In this document: positions 1 to 10,002 of the stretch, in pieces
How the letters are laid out: each line of letters opens with the position of its first letter
Numbering within the stretch: position 1 is the stretch's first letter
DNA from: Paraspadella gotoi
Taxonomy: Eukaryota > Chaetognatha
Assembly (NCBI GenBank): GCA_051294375.1
Contig: CM119265.1
Span: forward strand, 17,015,172-17,079,171
Reading direction: 5' to 3'
Length of the DNA: 64,000 nt
Made by a program: the position numbers and the translations under genes
Notes under the pieces: generated by a model
What the model was told of the DNA's origin: nothing
The model's input: only the letters and a program-made list of their open reading frames with translations
Database searches by the model: none

Positions 1-287
1 TAAAATTTTTATTTAAAGTAAAAATAAAAGAGTTAACAATCGGAATTATTAAAGTTTTCAACCCGGAGTCAGATTTTAAAAAAATCTTCTATGGCAAAAA
101 TCTTCCAAAGAAGGGGTATATTTTCCAAAGATTTTGGTTAATATTTTATATATTTATAGTCGGATTTTTTTAAAACTTAATAATAGCAATAATACCATTA
201 TTCCATATTGGCCGGTATATAAAAAAAAATTTTAAATTTTTTCATCAGAGCTTAGTCCTAAGTAACGTCTGGCGAGATCACTATACT
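1..287 (-). repeat. Dispersed repeat family A, copy 1
   Basis: About 260 bases read, as reverse complement, like the stretch at roughly 26085-26345, with matching blocks such as CTTTGGAAGATTTT and the actaagctctga junction. The 13-mer CGTCTGGCGAGAT at 266-278 also occurs at about 26023 and 58023, always in plus orientation. The repeat ends just before the first visible exon of the aldo-keto reductase gene, so it lies in that gene's intron. No coding capacity is visible, so it is probably a non-autonomous element. Confidence 0.7.
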
Positions 288-307
288 TAAGATTTTTTAT
301 ATTTGAG

Positions 308-1399
308 GTCGAGAATCCGTTTTGTCACAATTTTCAACCTCGCTGAAGAATCTAAAAGTTGAAACTGTGGATATTCTTTATCTTCATGCCCCGGATCACG
401 ATACACCACTCGAGGAAACTTTGGCAGCTGTTCAAGAGCTTTACAAGGATGGAAAATTCAAGGAATTCGGCTTGTCAAACTACTCTTCGTGGCTGGTGTC
501 CGAAATAGTTAACATCTGCAAGAATCACCACTGGATTACTCCCACAATTTATCAGGTTTGGGGCCAACTGGAACCTTCCCAGTCGTTTCTTTTTTTACTC
601 GCATATATCCTTACCATAATTTTTACTTTCGCCGGCCGGGGTTAGGGGGGGTTTAGGGTGGTTTTAAGAGTCTTTAAGTTTAAGGTTAGGATTAGGAGCG
701 GTTGGGGTTAAGGGTAGTTTTTGAAAATTTTTGTATTCTTACCATTGTTACGAGTTACCAGTAAAATTTCTTTATATTGTTGCTTGTAAGAAACTGGGGG
801 GGGGAAAATCACCGGCTGGAAAATCTTAAGCAATGAATGTAAAATTTCGCCAGGTTTGGCATAAATTATAGGAAGTCGTAATGTTATAGCGACGGGCAAC
901 TTCTTTTTAGGGAATGTATAACGCCGTGACTCGTCACATTGAAGAATTGATTCCATGCCTACGTTATCACGGCATCAGATTATATACGTACAACCCGTTA
1001 GGGGGCGGAATTCTTACTGGAAAATACAAGTATGATCAAAAGGACAATGAAACAATTCCCGTGGGTCGGTTCAATGGTTGGCCATGGGCACAAGCTTATA
1101 GGGAGCGATACTGGAAGAAGGATCATTTCGATATAATGGAGCGGTTCGGAAACATACTCGGAAAAAATTATCCCAATGAAAACGTCGGGTGTTCCGAGGC
1201 CGCCTACCGCTGGTTAATACATCATTCTGCGCTGGAAGGAGAATTGGGCGATGCCATTATCGTGGGAAGTTCGCGCCTAGAACAACTGAGGACTAATTTG
1301 AGTTATGCGTCTAAAGGTCCTCTCAAACCAGAGGTCGTTACATTCTTTGAAGAATGGTGGAATGCAACCAGGCAGCACTCACCTTGTTACTATCGATAA
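308..1399 (+). CDS. AKR7-type aldo-keto reductase (aflatoxin aldehyde reductase-like), 3' part
   Basis: Two exons, 308(or 314)-555 and 911-1399, join in phase 0 at ..TPTIYQ|GMYNAVTRH... The protein matches the C-terminal two thirds of AKR7A aldehyde reductases: the LYLHAPDHDTPLEETL segment with the catalytic His region, GLSNYSSW, YNPLGGGILTGKYKY, a GDAIIVGSSRLEQL cofactor-binding region, and a C-terminus ending CYYR like the family's NYFR. These are NADPH-dependent cytosolic or Golgi-associated reductases of dialdehydes and succinic semialdehyde. The N-terminal exons, with the catalytic Asp, Tyr and Lys, must lie left of the window, because an in-frame stop and a repeat precede the first exon. 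The start of the first exon is uncertain between two AG acceptors. The intron carries a MITE-like sequence at 621. Confidence 0.9.
621..765 (+). repeat. MITE-like family B copy, one end
   Basis: The stretch starts with ttttactttcgccggccggg followed by GGTTAGG/GGTTTAGGG-type runs, the same terminal motif as the elements at 12115-12284 and 13.2-14.1 kb. A clean opposite terminus was not found in this intron, so the copy is probably truncated or diverged. Confidence 0.6.
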
Positions 1400-2107
1400 A
1401 TTTTGATATATATAGGCTTTTGATCATCATTGTTGCAGTATTGTAACAGGATCCGGCATGTTCAAGGTGTTCGGACTTAGTAACGTTCTTGCGGGCACGT
1501 AACACTACAAGTATTAATTATATACATAATAAACAAAGGTTTATCACTTATCAGTGAAGTATTAACTAGTAAAATAACTGACAGCATTTAAACGTGATTA
1601 CATAACTACACAGGTACGAAACATTAGACCACAAGATGTGAATGATACCTCATCTAAATGTTTATTAAAATAACTATGTATTATATGATTTATACTGTAT
1701 TTATCTTCTGGCTATGGCACACCTTTTACATTAAATGGATATTTTTTGTATTGGTTAACTTGATTTCGACTTTGGACAGTGAATAACTCAAACTTGCATT
1801 GAACGAGAAAGACTCGACAGGATATCACTAAAACTCACTTTTTAAGTTAGAATTCTCGGAAAATTGTAAACGGCCAAATATTTTATTTCAAAAAAATCTA
1901 TCACAGATTTAGATTGTGACAAAACATTTCCAAAGATTTTTATTACAAAACACTTTATATAAATAAACTGGTTTAAGTTTTAATCTAGCAAAGTCAGTTT
2001 TTCTTAACTTTCGTTTCGGCAACGTTCTTCACATTTACGCGACACGAGTCAATTTAATTTTTATCACTCGGAAAACTGACAATCCCAAGAGAATCGGAGG
2101 GCGATTG
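1400..2107. other. Convergent intergenic region
   Basis: This AT-rich spacer separates the aldo-keto reductase and TRAP1 stop codons. It holds a probable poly(A) signal for the reductase, AATAAA at 1528-1533. Nothing else coding or structured is seen. Confidence 0.6.
1528..1533 (+). terminator. Putative poly(A) signal, aldo-keto reductase gene
   Basis: AATAAA lies about 130 bases after the stop codon in an AT-rich 3' flank. The assignment rests on motif and position only. Confidence 0.45.
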
Positions 2108-5100
2108 TTATTCTACATCCGCCTTAGCCTTGGAAACATCGTCTTTTTTGATGGCGAGGTCAAGGATTTTGTTAATTCGAGAGACAAATTTGCGAGGGTC
2201 GTCGGCGAGACCAGCTTCCACCATGGCGTTGTCGTAGAGTTGGATGGCGACGAGCTCGGCTAGTTGCGGGTCGCGCGTCCGAAGATTATTCAGATTTTTA
2301 ACGAGATCGTGGGCGGGATTTACTTCGAAAGAAGTCTGCATTAATCGCCACTTTTCCTCCTCGGGAATTTTTTGCATCGAGGTCTGTAAAAAAAATATCA
2401 AATTAAAATCTCAAGCACCAAAACAATTACAGAAATTAGATAAGTATACCTGTAGAAAATGTCTGACGGCACCGAGTTGGGGAACAGTCACAACAACTGG
2501 ATGCGTGGTTAGTCGCGACGAAATTTTGACGCTGCTGACGCGTTCGCCGAGGACTCGATCTTTGAGCCAAGATACGAGAGAATCTGCCTCGTTTTGAGTC
2601 ATCGACAAAGGATTCGATGAGTCTACCTCGTTAGATGACGATGAATCCTCCTATAGTTTGATGAATGAAATTGGTACAACCAATATAAAAATTATCCATT
2701 CATTTAATAAATAAGCTATCTTGCCCCTGACTTTGGACGGCTTGGTGGTTTAAGGCCTCCTTCACTCTTACAAGATAATGTCATAATCTTGATTGATAGC
2801 TTGCAGGGACCAACTCTGTCTCGTTTATTCACTCCGAGTACCAGGCTTCCCTATCAATGAAGTGGAATAATATTTCAAAGAATGTTTAAATTGTATTAAA
2901 AGACCACTCCTTTATGTATTAGATCGGAGAATACTTATTCTATAAATAAAAAAATATTAGACTAATATTGTAGTGTAGAAGTTATAGAAAAGATTTAAAG
3001 ATGCTTAGTAGAAAAAAATGTTTTGGTAAAAGAACTATTATTACCTGAATTGCATTTTCGATCGACTTGATGGTTTTTTTGTCAAACTGGCCAAGTTGCA
3101 TCATCGTCAAATCGTCATATTGTTCGTAACAAAAGAGGACTTCAACTTCTTTTTTTCTCATGACTTCCATATAAGGCGAATTTTCCGCCATCTCGCTGAA
3201 AAAAGGCGTTCGCGTTTAATCGTGAAAATTTTTTTAAAAATAAATTCGTCACTATCCGTCCGTACCGGTTAGGAGCTGCTAAATAATATATCTCCTTTTG
3301 TTCAGACTTCATCCCTCTCACGTAATCGTTAAGGCTGGCCGTTTCTCCGGGCGGTTTTCGTGAAGAGTCGAAGCGTAACAATTTTGCAATATCTTCTTTG
3401 TCGCTTTGATCTTGCGAAGTCACGATTCCCTCCCTGTAGATTGAAAAAAAAAAAAGCTCCATTGTTTATATAATAAATTCAGGTCACGATTTTAATCCAT
3501 TGTATTATGAACCTTTGTATTATTCACCTGATGAAAAAGCCGTAATCGTCAAAGAGTTTTTTGTATTCTTCGGGTTGCTTCTTCGCTTTCTCTCCCAGAA
3601 ACTTCACTATTCGCGCCGTCAAAACATTCGAGAGTTTCCGAATGAGCGCAGAGTCTTGAAGGAGCTCGCGACTAAGGTTGAGGGGAATGTCTTCTGAGTC
3701 TACGACGCCTTTGACCCAACGCAGCCACTTGGGCAGCAGAGTTTGGTTTGAAGGTTGAATGAGAACTCGACGACTGTAAAGGGCGATTCCTCTGCGCGGA
3801 AAGTATTAAGATTACATTTTATTTTAATAACACTTAAGGCCTAAAATACTAATGCCTACCTATCAGTTAGGTCCGTTTCACGGGATAGTTCAAAGATTCC
3901 GGGTTTATGAGAGGGGAAATAAAATATGCTACGAATGGAAATGGGCGAATCCGTTTTGTAATGCAGATAGAATCGGGGAGAGTCATATGCCTATGAAATG
4001 CAAAATCTCCAAAGTTATTTGAAAATAATTTTAGATTCAACGTACAATAACAACATAATACCTTTGAGATAAATCTGTAGAAGTCTTCGTGCATATCGTC
4101 AGTGACTTCGCTAGTATTCATGAGCCACAACGGTTGGACAACATTGACCTTTTTTCCGTTCACAAATATGGGGGCATTTACAAAGTTGCTGTCAAGAGAT
4201 TATTTTGTAATAATCTTTCACTACAGGTACAACAAATAACATTTCTAACCTGTATTTTTCCACCGTTAGCTTGACGTGATCCTCCTCGGCGAATTCATAC
4301 GCATCTCCCTTTAAATGAATAACGATTTTGGAACCAACTTTAATCCCTTCCGCCTCCACAAGATCGAACTTTCCAGATCCGTCGGAACTCCATCTGTCGA
4401 AGACAGCCACAGTCAATCATTCTATCAACGCGATCCAACTTCATAATTTCCTTACCTGTACCCAACGTCTTCGCCCGACTTTCGCGAGAATACCTCCACC
4501 TTATTTCCGACCATAAAAGTAGAATAAAATCCGACACCAAACTGGCCGATCATTGAGGACGCATCCGACTTTTCTGTCTCCTCCAAAAATTTTTTGGTTC
4601 CGGAACGGGCAATGGTGCCTTAGGAAAAGGGGAAAAAATTGACTTCCGCGTTTTTGTTTTGTTTTTTTCCTTCCAAATTCTATGTATTGTGGCGGTATAT
4701 TCAGGGGGGGGACGCACCATCCCAAGCGTTATGTTCCATCCACACTCCATAGTTCTAACAACTACCTTCTGCGTTGGCAAAGCGAGACCGTCCGAGGGTA
4801 ACCGCGCAAGTGACAGGACGCGTAAATGAGGGTCGAAAGCCCCCAAAGCCAACAGCCAACAGCCAACAGCCTCATGCCAATGGGCATCACAGGCAACCCG
4901 ACTGTTGCAGTATAAAGTCAAATACCTAAATTTTCCACGAGCTCGTCTTTCGACATTCCGATTCCGGTGTCCTTGAATTGTCAGAGTCTTCCGAGTCCCG
5001 TCAGTTCCGATGTGAATTTCGAAATGGGTCTCGTCGTCGCTCCCCTCTGTCCAAGAAAAAGACAATTTTGAAACTAACTTCGATCGGGGAATTCAAGTGA

Positions 5101-5683
5101 CTTACCGGTTCGCTGCAGTTGCATGTGGCGTAATTTCTCCAGCGCGTCGGAAGCGTTGGAAATGAGTTCACGCAGGAAGACCTCCTTGTCCGAGTAGAGG
5201 GACTTCGCGGCGATTTCCAGCAGACGACGCGTTTCTGCTTGAAACTCGTGCGACACCGTTTCTCCTGGCCAAATTTAAGGAAAGTATGTACAATTTGTAG
5301 TACATTGTCTCATCAATCAAAAAGCTATCCGTCGATGAACCTTTAACAGTTTCGGTGTCTCTAATGATGTTGTGGTAATCGGCATTCGACTCAACGTCAG
5401 TCTCCTCCTTCTTTTCCGTTTGCGTCGAAAATGCTCTCAAACTTTCGACGGTAATGTTGCCGAAAGGTGATGATGCCAAGCTTATATAAGGTTTGCAAGG
5501 AAATACTTATTACAATTGTACTATTTTGGAATTATCAAAGAGTAGCATTTTTACTAACCTACGAGTCAGCGTAGCGGGAATCGCTTGCATAGAAGGTTTG
5601 AGCGAACGCAATTGACAAAATGTTTTCGAACTATACCGACCACAAGTTTGCAACAAACGCATGTTACGAGTCACGGAAGCCAT
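2108..5683 (-). CDS. TRAP1: TRAP1, mitochondrial Hsp90 chaperone, with a one-base frameshift
   Basis: Thirteen exons (minus strand, 5' to 3'): 5683-5559, 5480-5341, 5264-5106, 5046-4926, 4618-4456, 4393-4250, 4188-4062, 3990-3860, 3791-3528, 3433-3266, 3195-3045, 2650-2450, 2383-2108. The N-terminus ([12 protein letters not shown]...) is Arg/Ser-rich without acids, like a matrix presequence. The Hsp90 signature [38 protein letters not shown] and the middle-domain block [10 protein letters not shown] are all present. The encoded length of about 722 aa fits human TRAP1 (704). TRAP1 is an ATP-driven chaperone of the mitochondrial matrix. Oddity: exon 4 reads ..KTLTIQ, then one extra base, then [16 protein letters not shown]. 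The total is 2170 nt, one more than a multiple of three. This is either a sequence error or a real lesion in the nucleotide-binding motif. Confidence 0.93.
2664..2738 (+). repeat. Short repeat, near-identical inverted partner at 56391-56466
   Basis: About 75 bases in a TRAP1 intron match the reverse complement of 56391-56466 almost perfectly, with only a couple of differences by eye. Flanks diverge at once on both sides. The high identity suggests recent copying of a small element. Confidence 0.75.
4800..4910 (+). repeat. GC-rich dispersed repeat family C
   Basis: The stretch contains the family blocks tgagggtcgaaagccccc and ATCACAGGCAACCCGACTGTTGC in this order. Related copies lie at 17540-17650 (reverse strand), 29012-29122 and 32815-32890. 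It sits in a TRAP1 intron and includes a short tandem of agccaac. The compact GC-rich form in AT-rich DNA resembles a SINE or small DNA transposon. The class is not determined. Confidence 0.6.
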
Positions 5684-5933
5684 TGTTTAAAGAAAGCCGG
5701 ATAAACAGTTCTGACACCAAGAAATCCTAGTTCAATATCTAACGAGAACCAATATTTAACGTTATACAAAATTTTAATACGCAATAAAAAAGCTGATAAT
5801 TCAACTTTATCATAGATATTTCACAACAATGTTTGAAAACAATTAAACGAAATGCTTAAAGAATGGAAAAACTACAGCTGGACGATACCTACATTAGATG
5901 ACAATGAATTTGTGATGCAAAACTCATATCAAT

Positions 5934-6908
5934 TTAACTTGCGACGACGGGAAAATTGGGAACGTCGCCAAACCATCTCGAGTTGTCGAGGGTCTCCAAA
6001 AAGTCGTCACTCCTGGCGATGAGTTCCGCGTTGGCACTCTCCACGTCGAAATCGGCGTTCGGATCGTCGGATTTCGACGGTTGGGGAGGGGGCGGCGCCG
6101 CGGGAGAGTCCGCGTCGTCCGCTGCAGCTTCGGAACCCTGATTCTGGTAGGCTTGCCAGTAATCGCCCCACTGGTTTGAGTATTGCTGATACTGCCAGTA
6201 CTGTTGCTGCTGATAGTACTGCTGCCATTGTTGCCAGCTTGAAGCGTCCCCATCGGGTTGCGATGACCAGTCGGACTGCCCAGACGGGACAGTCGAAGAT
6301 GATCCTCCGACAGAACTGGCGGATTGATCGTTCCACGAATCTTTTTGTTGTTCCCACTGTTTCCGAGGAGTAGCGCCGGAAACCCTGATAGGACGCGAGC
6401 CGATGCCGACCCAGTTTTGCATTTCTCTTAACGCAGAAAGCTGTTCACGTTGTTCGCCGAAACGGACGAAGCCGAACCCCCTCGAAATGCCACCCTGACC
6501 GAGCACGACCTTAGCGCCACGTGTGGATGGGTATCGCTTGTGGAAGACTTCGTAAAGCATGAAATCGTCGACGTCCTCGGAGAGGTCACCCACGAAGATG
6601 GAATATTCCTCGCCGAGATCTCTATTCTTCGAAGCAGTGTTGAGCTTGAAGCGGCGAGGCGGGTCTGAGTTTGGAATCGGCTTGCCGTTCAGGCGCAAGA
6701 GAGCTCTTTGTGAAGCTTCCTGAGACGGAAACTCAACAAAGCAGTAACCGGCCGACTGTCCGGTCGCGCGGTTCTTGATAACCTTTACCGAAGCAACAGA
6801 CTCGCCCACGGCTAGAAAACTGGTCGCGATGGAGGTTTCGTCCATCGAGTCGTCAAGATCTCCCATCCAGAGCGTCATCTGTTTCTTTTCCATAAAGTTA
6901 AAACTCAT
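5934..6908 (-). CDS. TRNAU1AP: SECp43/TRNAU1AP-like RNA-binding protein
   Basis: A single exon encodes 324 aa. Two RRMs are visible: residues about 11-95 (LWMGDLDDSMDE, RNP1-like SAGYCFVEF) and about 101-180 (YSIFVGDLSEDVDDFMLYE, RNP1-like SRGFGFVRF). The phrases MGDLDDSMDE, YSIFVGDL and DVDDFMLYEVF are typical of tRNA-selenocysteine-associated protein 1, a nuclear/cytoplasmic factor tied to Sec-tRNA and selenoprotein synthesis. The C-terminal half is Gln/Tyr/Trp-rich (YYQQQQYWQYQQ), like vertebrate SECp43, then acidic. Yeast Nam8-like and plant RBP45/47-like proteins share the RRM layout, but the second RRM fits SECp43 best. The gene lies head-to-tail with TRAP1 (250 bp between stop and TRAP1 ATG) and DNAJA. 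Confidence 0.85.
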   Translation of the reverse strand: MSFNFMEKKQMTLWMGDLDDSMDETSIATSFLAVGESVASVKVIKNRATGQSAGYCFVEFPSQEASQRALLRLNGKPIPNSDPPRRFKLNTASKNRDLGEEYSIFVGDLSEDVDDFMLYEVFHKRYPSTRGAKVVLGQGGISRGFGFVRFGEQREQLSALREMQNWVGIGSRPIRVSGATPRKQWEQQKDSWNDQSASSVGGSSSTVPSGQSDWSSQPDGDASSWQQWQQYYQQQQYWQYQQYSNQWGDYWQAYQNQGSEAAADDADSPAAPPPPQPSKSDDPNADFDVESANAELIARSDDFLETLDNSRWFGDVPNFPVVAS

Positions 6909-7666
6909 TTTGACGTAATGTTTTATTTATTACGAAAACTGAATAAGAGCCAAAATGTGTTGTTGAAACAAAAAAAAATATAAATAAAGAGAAGTTTTTT
7001 TTAGATTTCGTGACAGTTTCACTCTAAAGTGCTTTTAAAAAAGCTAAGATTACGGCTCATAGGGAATTAACAAAGGAGCTCAATGTTTTTTTTAATTTTA
7101 GCCTAGCGTAATAAATTACTATTCAAACTAAATTTGACATTCAATTACATTTTACATGATTTTTTATAAGAAGACGCACTTACGCCTAATTTCGATGTAC
7201 TAAAATCCGCGCTTTAGTCGTCGTCGAGGGGAAAGCGAAGACGAGACGTGGGCACGAGATGACTAATTTACTGAGCGTTCGAATCCAACAAAACGTTTAT
7301 ACTAACTTACAAAATTTATTTCAAGGAAGAATACTTGTTATTGCATTAAAGATGATGGGTACCCTGCAGGGCAACAAAAAAAGCAACATTTTCATTCAGA
7401 TTGTCCTTAAAAAGCTAAATCCTATGAGAACACTGAAACTTTCTTCCTTCGAGTTACTTTAAAAGTTCAAAGAGGGAACACCGGTCGTCAAATATGTTGA
7501 TGCAAAAATGGGTAAAAATGCGAATGTCTACGAGCCAAATAAAGGGTCGGAAGCGTTCAAAGGCTTATGTACAGAGTCACTGGACGAAAGGGTGGCGTCG
7601 CAGAGGAGACGTTCGGTTGGCGAGATTCTTCGACGGAGATCCTCGCATCGGAATCCACCGTCGTCT
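6909..7666. other. Spacer between SECp43 and DNAJA genes
   Basis: This region should hold the SECp43 promoter and the DNAJA 3' UTR. A possible minus-strand poly(A) signal (AATAAA, complement of tttatt) lies near 7315. No gene is supported here. A short GC-richer patch at 7200-7260 remains unexplained. Confidence 0.5.
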
Positions 7667-9490
7667 TCAGTGGGTTTGGCACTGAACGCCAGCCGGACCG
7701 TGGCCGTGGCGCTCGTCGTCGTCGTCTTCGTCGTACACGTTTCCGTTATGGTGACCTCCCCGAGATTTGCCAGGCATTTGGCCTGGTTCAACGTCCATGA
7801 GCATACACTCTTCCGCGGAACCGGGGATTTCCACTACCTGTAATCAATGCGAAATATTTAATAATAAACATTATTGATATTGATCGACCTCTTTAAAATT
7901 TACGCAAGAATTTGACATCTCTGCTCTCCCTCGACAAACATAAGCGATAATGGACTTACTTCTCGGGGAGGTAGAAGTTCCTCCAGTTGTGCCGCTTTCG
8001 ACGGATCAATCTTTTCGGGAAACTTTACTGAAAACTGAATAATGAGTCTTCCCTTGTCGTAGGGAGATCGATAGGTTGGCATTCCCTCGTTCATGATTTG
8101 TCGGATGTCGCCGTGCTTCATAATTTCTCCTGAGATTAATGTGTCAGGATTACATCACAAAATAATTTTATAGCACATCAAATTATCATCATACCTGGTA
8201 CGTGCGTGATGACTAGGGTTCTGTCGTCTAAGGTAGTGATGGTTCGTTGAAAACCGCAAAGCGCCTCTACTAGGTCGATTTCCAACTTGGTAAGAAGATC
8301 GCCGCCGTGGCGCTGGAAGGTTGGATGAGCCTTTTCGTCTAAAATGATGATGATGTCGCCAGGCTCCAAACCTAAAGAATAAACATTTAAACATCCAATT
8401 TTCTTTTTGTAATTGGAAGGGAAATAAAAAGAAACAAGCCATAACAACACATACATTAATTACATTATATCAATAACTTAGTTCTTAAGTTACTAAAACC
8501 CATCTGCATTTAAACATTTTGCCAACCCTTTAAATACCGGGTTCTTGATCGCCTTCGCCGTTAAAAGTGATTTTTTGTCCGTCCTTCATCCCCGGGTCAA
8601 CGTGTACTTCGAGTATTTTACGCTCGTGTACAATCTTACGTCCGTTACAAGTTTTGCATCTGAAAATATTTTAATTTTTTTAAATAATGAATAAAAATAA
8701 AGATTAATCACAGTCGCATCATTCTTAAAGGAACTAACCGGTCTTTGGCGCTGATAGACTCGCCCTGGCCTTGACATTGCGGACACTGGCTTTGGATTTG
8801 CTGCACCATGCCGGGACCTATCTGCTGGATTCGGACTTGCATGCCCGTACCTCGACAGTTAGAGCAGCTCTCAGGCTTCACTCCCTTTTTCCCACCAGTG
8901 CCTGGCAAAAAGGAAAAACATTTAATTGGGATTCATATCAAATATAAATTTGAGCCCACACTTACAAAGCCTCAACTAACTTACCTTCGCAGTTGTCGCA
9001 AATGACTTTCTTCTGCAGGGCGAGTTTTCGTACTGTGCCTTTGTACATATCCTCGAGCGAAACGGTTAGTTGATGCACGACGTCCTTACCCCGCCGTGGG
9101 CCGTCGCGTCTGCGACCGGAGGCATTCCCGCCGAAGAACATGTCGAAAATGTCCATCGGCGAGGAAAAGCCGCCGCCCCCCTTATCCTGCCCTTCTTTGA
9201 TGGCCTGTTCCCCTCCTTCATCGTAGATCTGTCTCTTTTTCTCGTCGGACAGGACTTCGTACGCTTGTGAAATGGATTTGAACTGGAAGGGCAAAAATAA
9301 TCAAATCATTCAACTTCATGGGAAAGACAAGCAAATCCCTGGCCCAACTTACCTTTTCGGCTGCGTCAGGTGCTGGATTTTTATCTGGATGGTGCTTTAA
9401 GGCTAATTTTCTGTAAGCTTTTTTTAATTCGTCGGATGAGGCCTTTGGGTTCACTCCGAGGAGGTCATAGTATTTCGTTTCTTTCACCAT
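7667..9490 (-). CDS. DNAJA: DNAJA-type (type I) Hsp40 co-chaperone
   Basis: Seven exons: 9490-9353, 9282-8985, 8901-8739, 8659-8538, 8371-8195, 8129-7960, 7837-7667. They close in frame to 412 aa, the usual DNAJA1/2 length. The J domain starts at residue 1 and carries HPD at 34-36. A Gly/Phe-rich segment ([18 protein letters not shown]) follows. Four zinc motifs come next: [24 protein letters not shown] and CKTCNGRK. The C-terminal substrate-binding barrels include DPGMKDGQ and [11 protein letters not shown]. The last residues are GVQCQTH. Family members end in a CaaX box (CQTS in DNAJA1) that is farnesylated; the final His here is unusual. The protein stimulates Hsp70 ATPase and delivers clients. 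A heat-shock element lies about 185 bp upstream of the start. Confidence 0.95.
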
Positions 9491-9672
9491 TGTTATCGTC
9501 TAGCGAAGATAAACTAATGATTCTGGAAATGATTAAAAATGCAGTTATTTTCAAAGAAAGCCGTTGAAACAATGTCGATATAAAATGTGTCGCCAACAAG
9601 TCAAATTCGTATACGAAAACGATATAAAAAAGCCAAGAAAGATATAGAAAACCCCACGATGGATCAGAAACG

Positions 9673-9685
9673 TTCTAGAAGCTTC
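9673..9685 (-). promoter_or_regulatory. Heat-shock element upstream of DNAJA
   Basis: TTCTAGAAGCTTC fits the perfect three-unit HSF site TTCnnGAAnnTTC. A further GAA at 9668-9670 stands one base out of register. It lies in the divergent DNAJA/IFT52 promoter, 183 bp from the DNAJA start. Heat-shock control is inferred from motif and position. Confidence 0.75.
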
Positions 9686-9898
9686 GAGCTCCTCGATGGA
9701 AATATGCTCGTTTCGGGGCGACATCTATGAATTCTAAGCCGGCTCGGGCATCAGCATGTAGAGTAAGAGGGGGAAAAGGTACAAACTCGCTTCTCTCTCC
9801 ATTCATCTTCCTCTTCCTTTCCGTCGTCTACTCGATCAAACTCTTCCTCGCCTCTCGTTTTGGCTTCGAAAAGGCACGTGATCATTCCCTAGTTAACC

Positions 9899-9911
9899 GT
9901 TGCTAGGTAAC
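9899..9911 (+). promoter_or_regulatory. RFX X-box upstream of IFT52
   Basis: GTTGCTAGGTAAC is an imperfect palindrome matching the RFX X-box (GTTRCC...GGYAAC), 92 bp upstream of the IFT52 start codon. RFX factors drive ciliary genes across animals, so site and gene fit each other. A CACGTG E-box lies nearby at about 9876. Confidence 0.75.
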
Positions 9912-10002
9912 GAGTAAGCTCGTGTCGAAAACGAATTCCTTGTTCTCTAAAGTTTTTGAAAAAAAAAAGATAAGTTAGTACAAGACTAATTCAAAAGCTA
10001 AT

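Noticed and set aside
7200-7260. Minus-strand patch ending in LRFPLDDD and a stop, possible terminal exon
   Set aside because: No upstream exon with a compatible frame was found between SECp43 and DNAJA.
7494-7843. Overlapping plus-strand frames opposite the last DNAJA exon
   Set aside because: They are antisense shadows of the DNAJA C-terminal exon and its 3' UTR.
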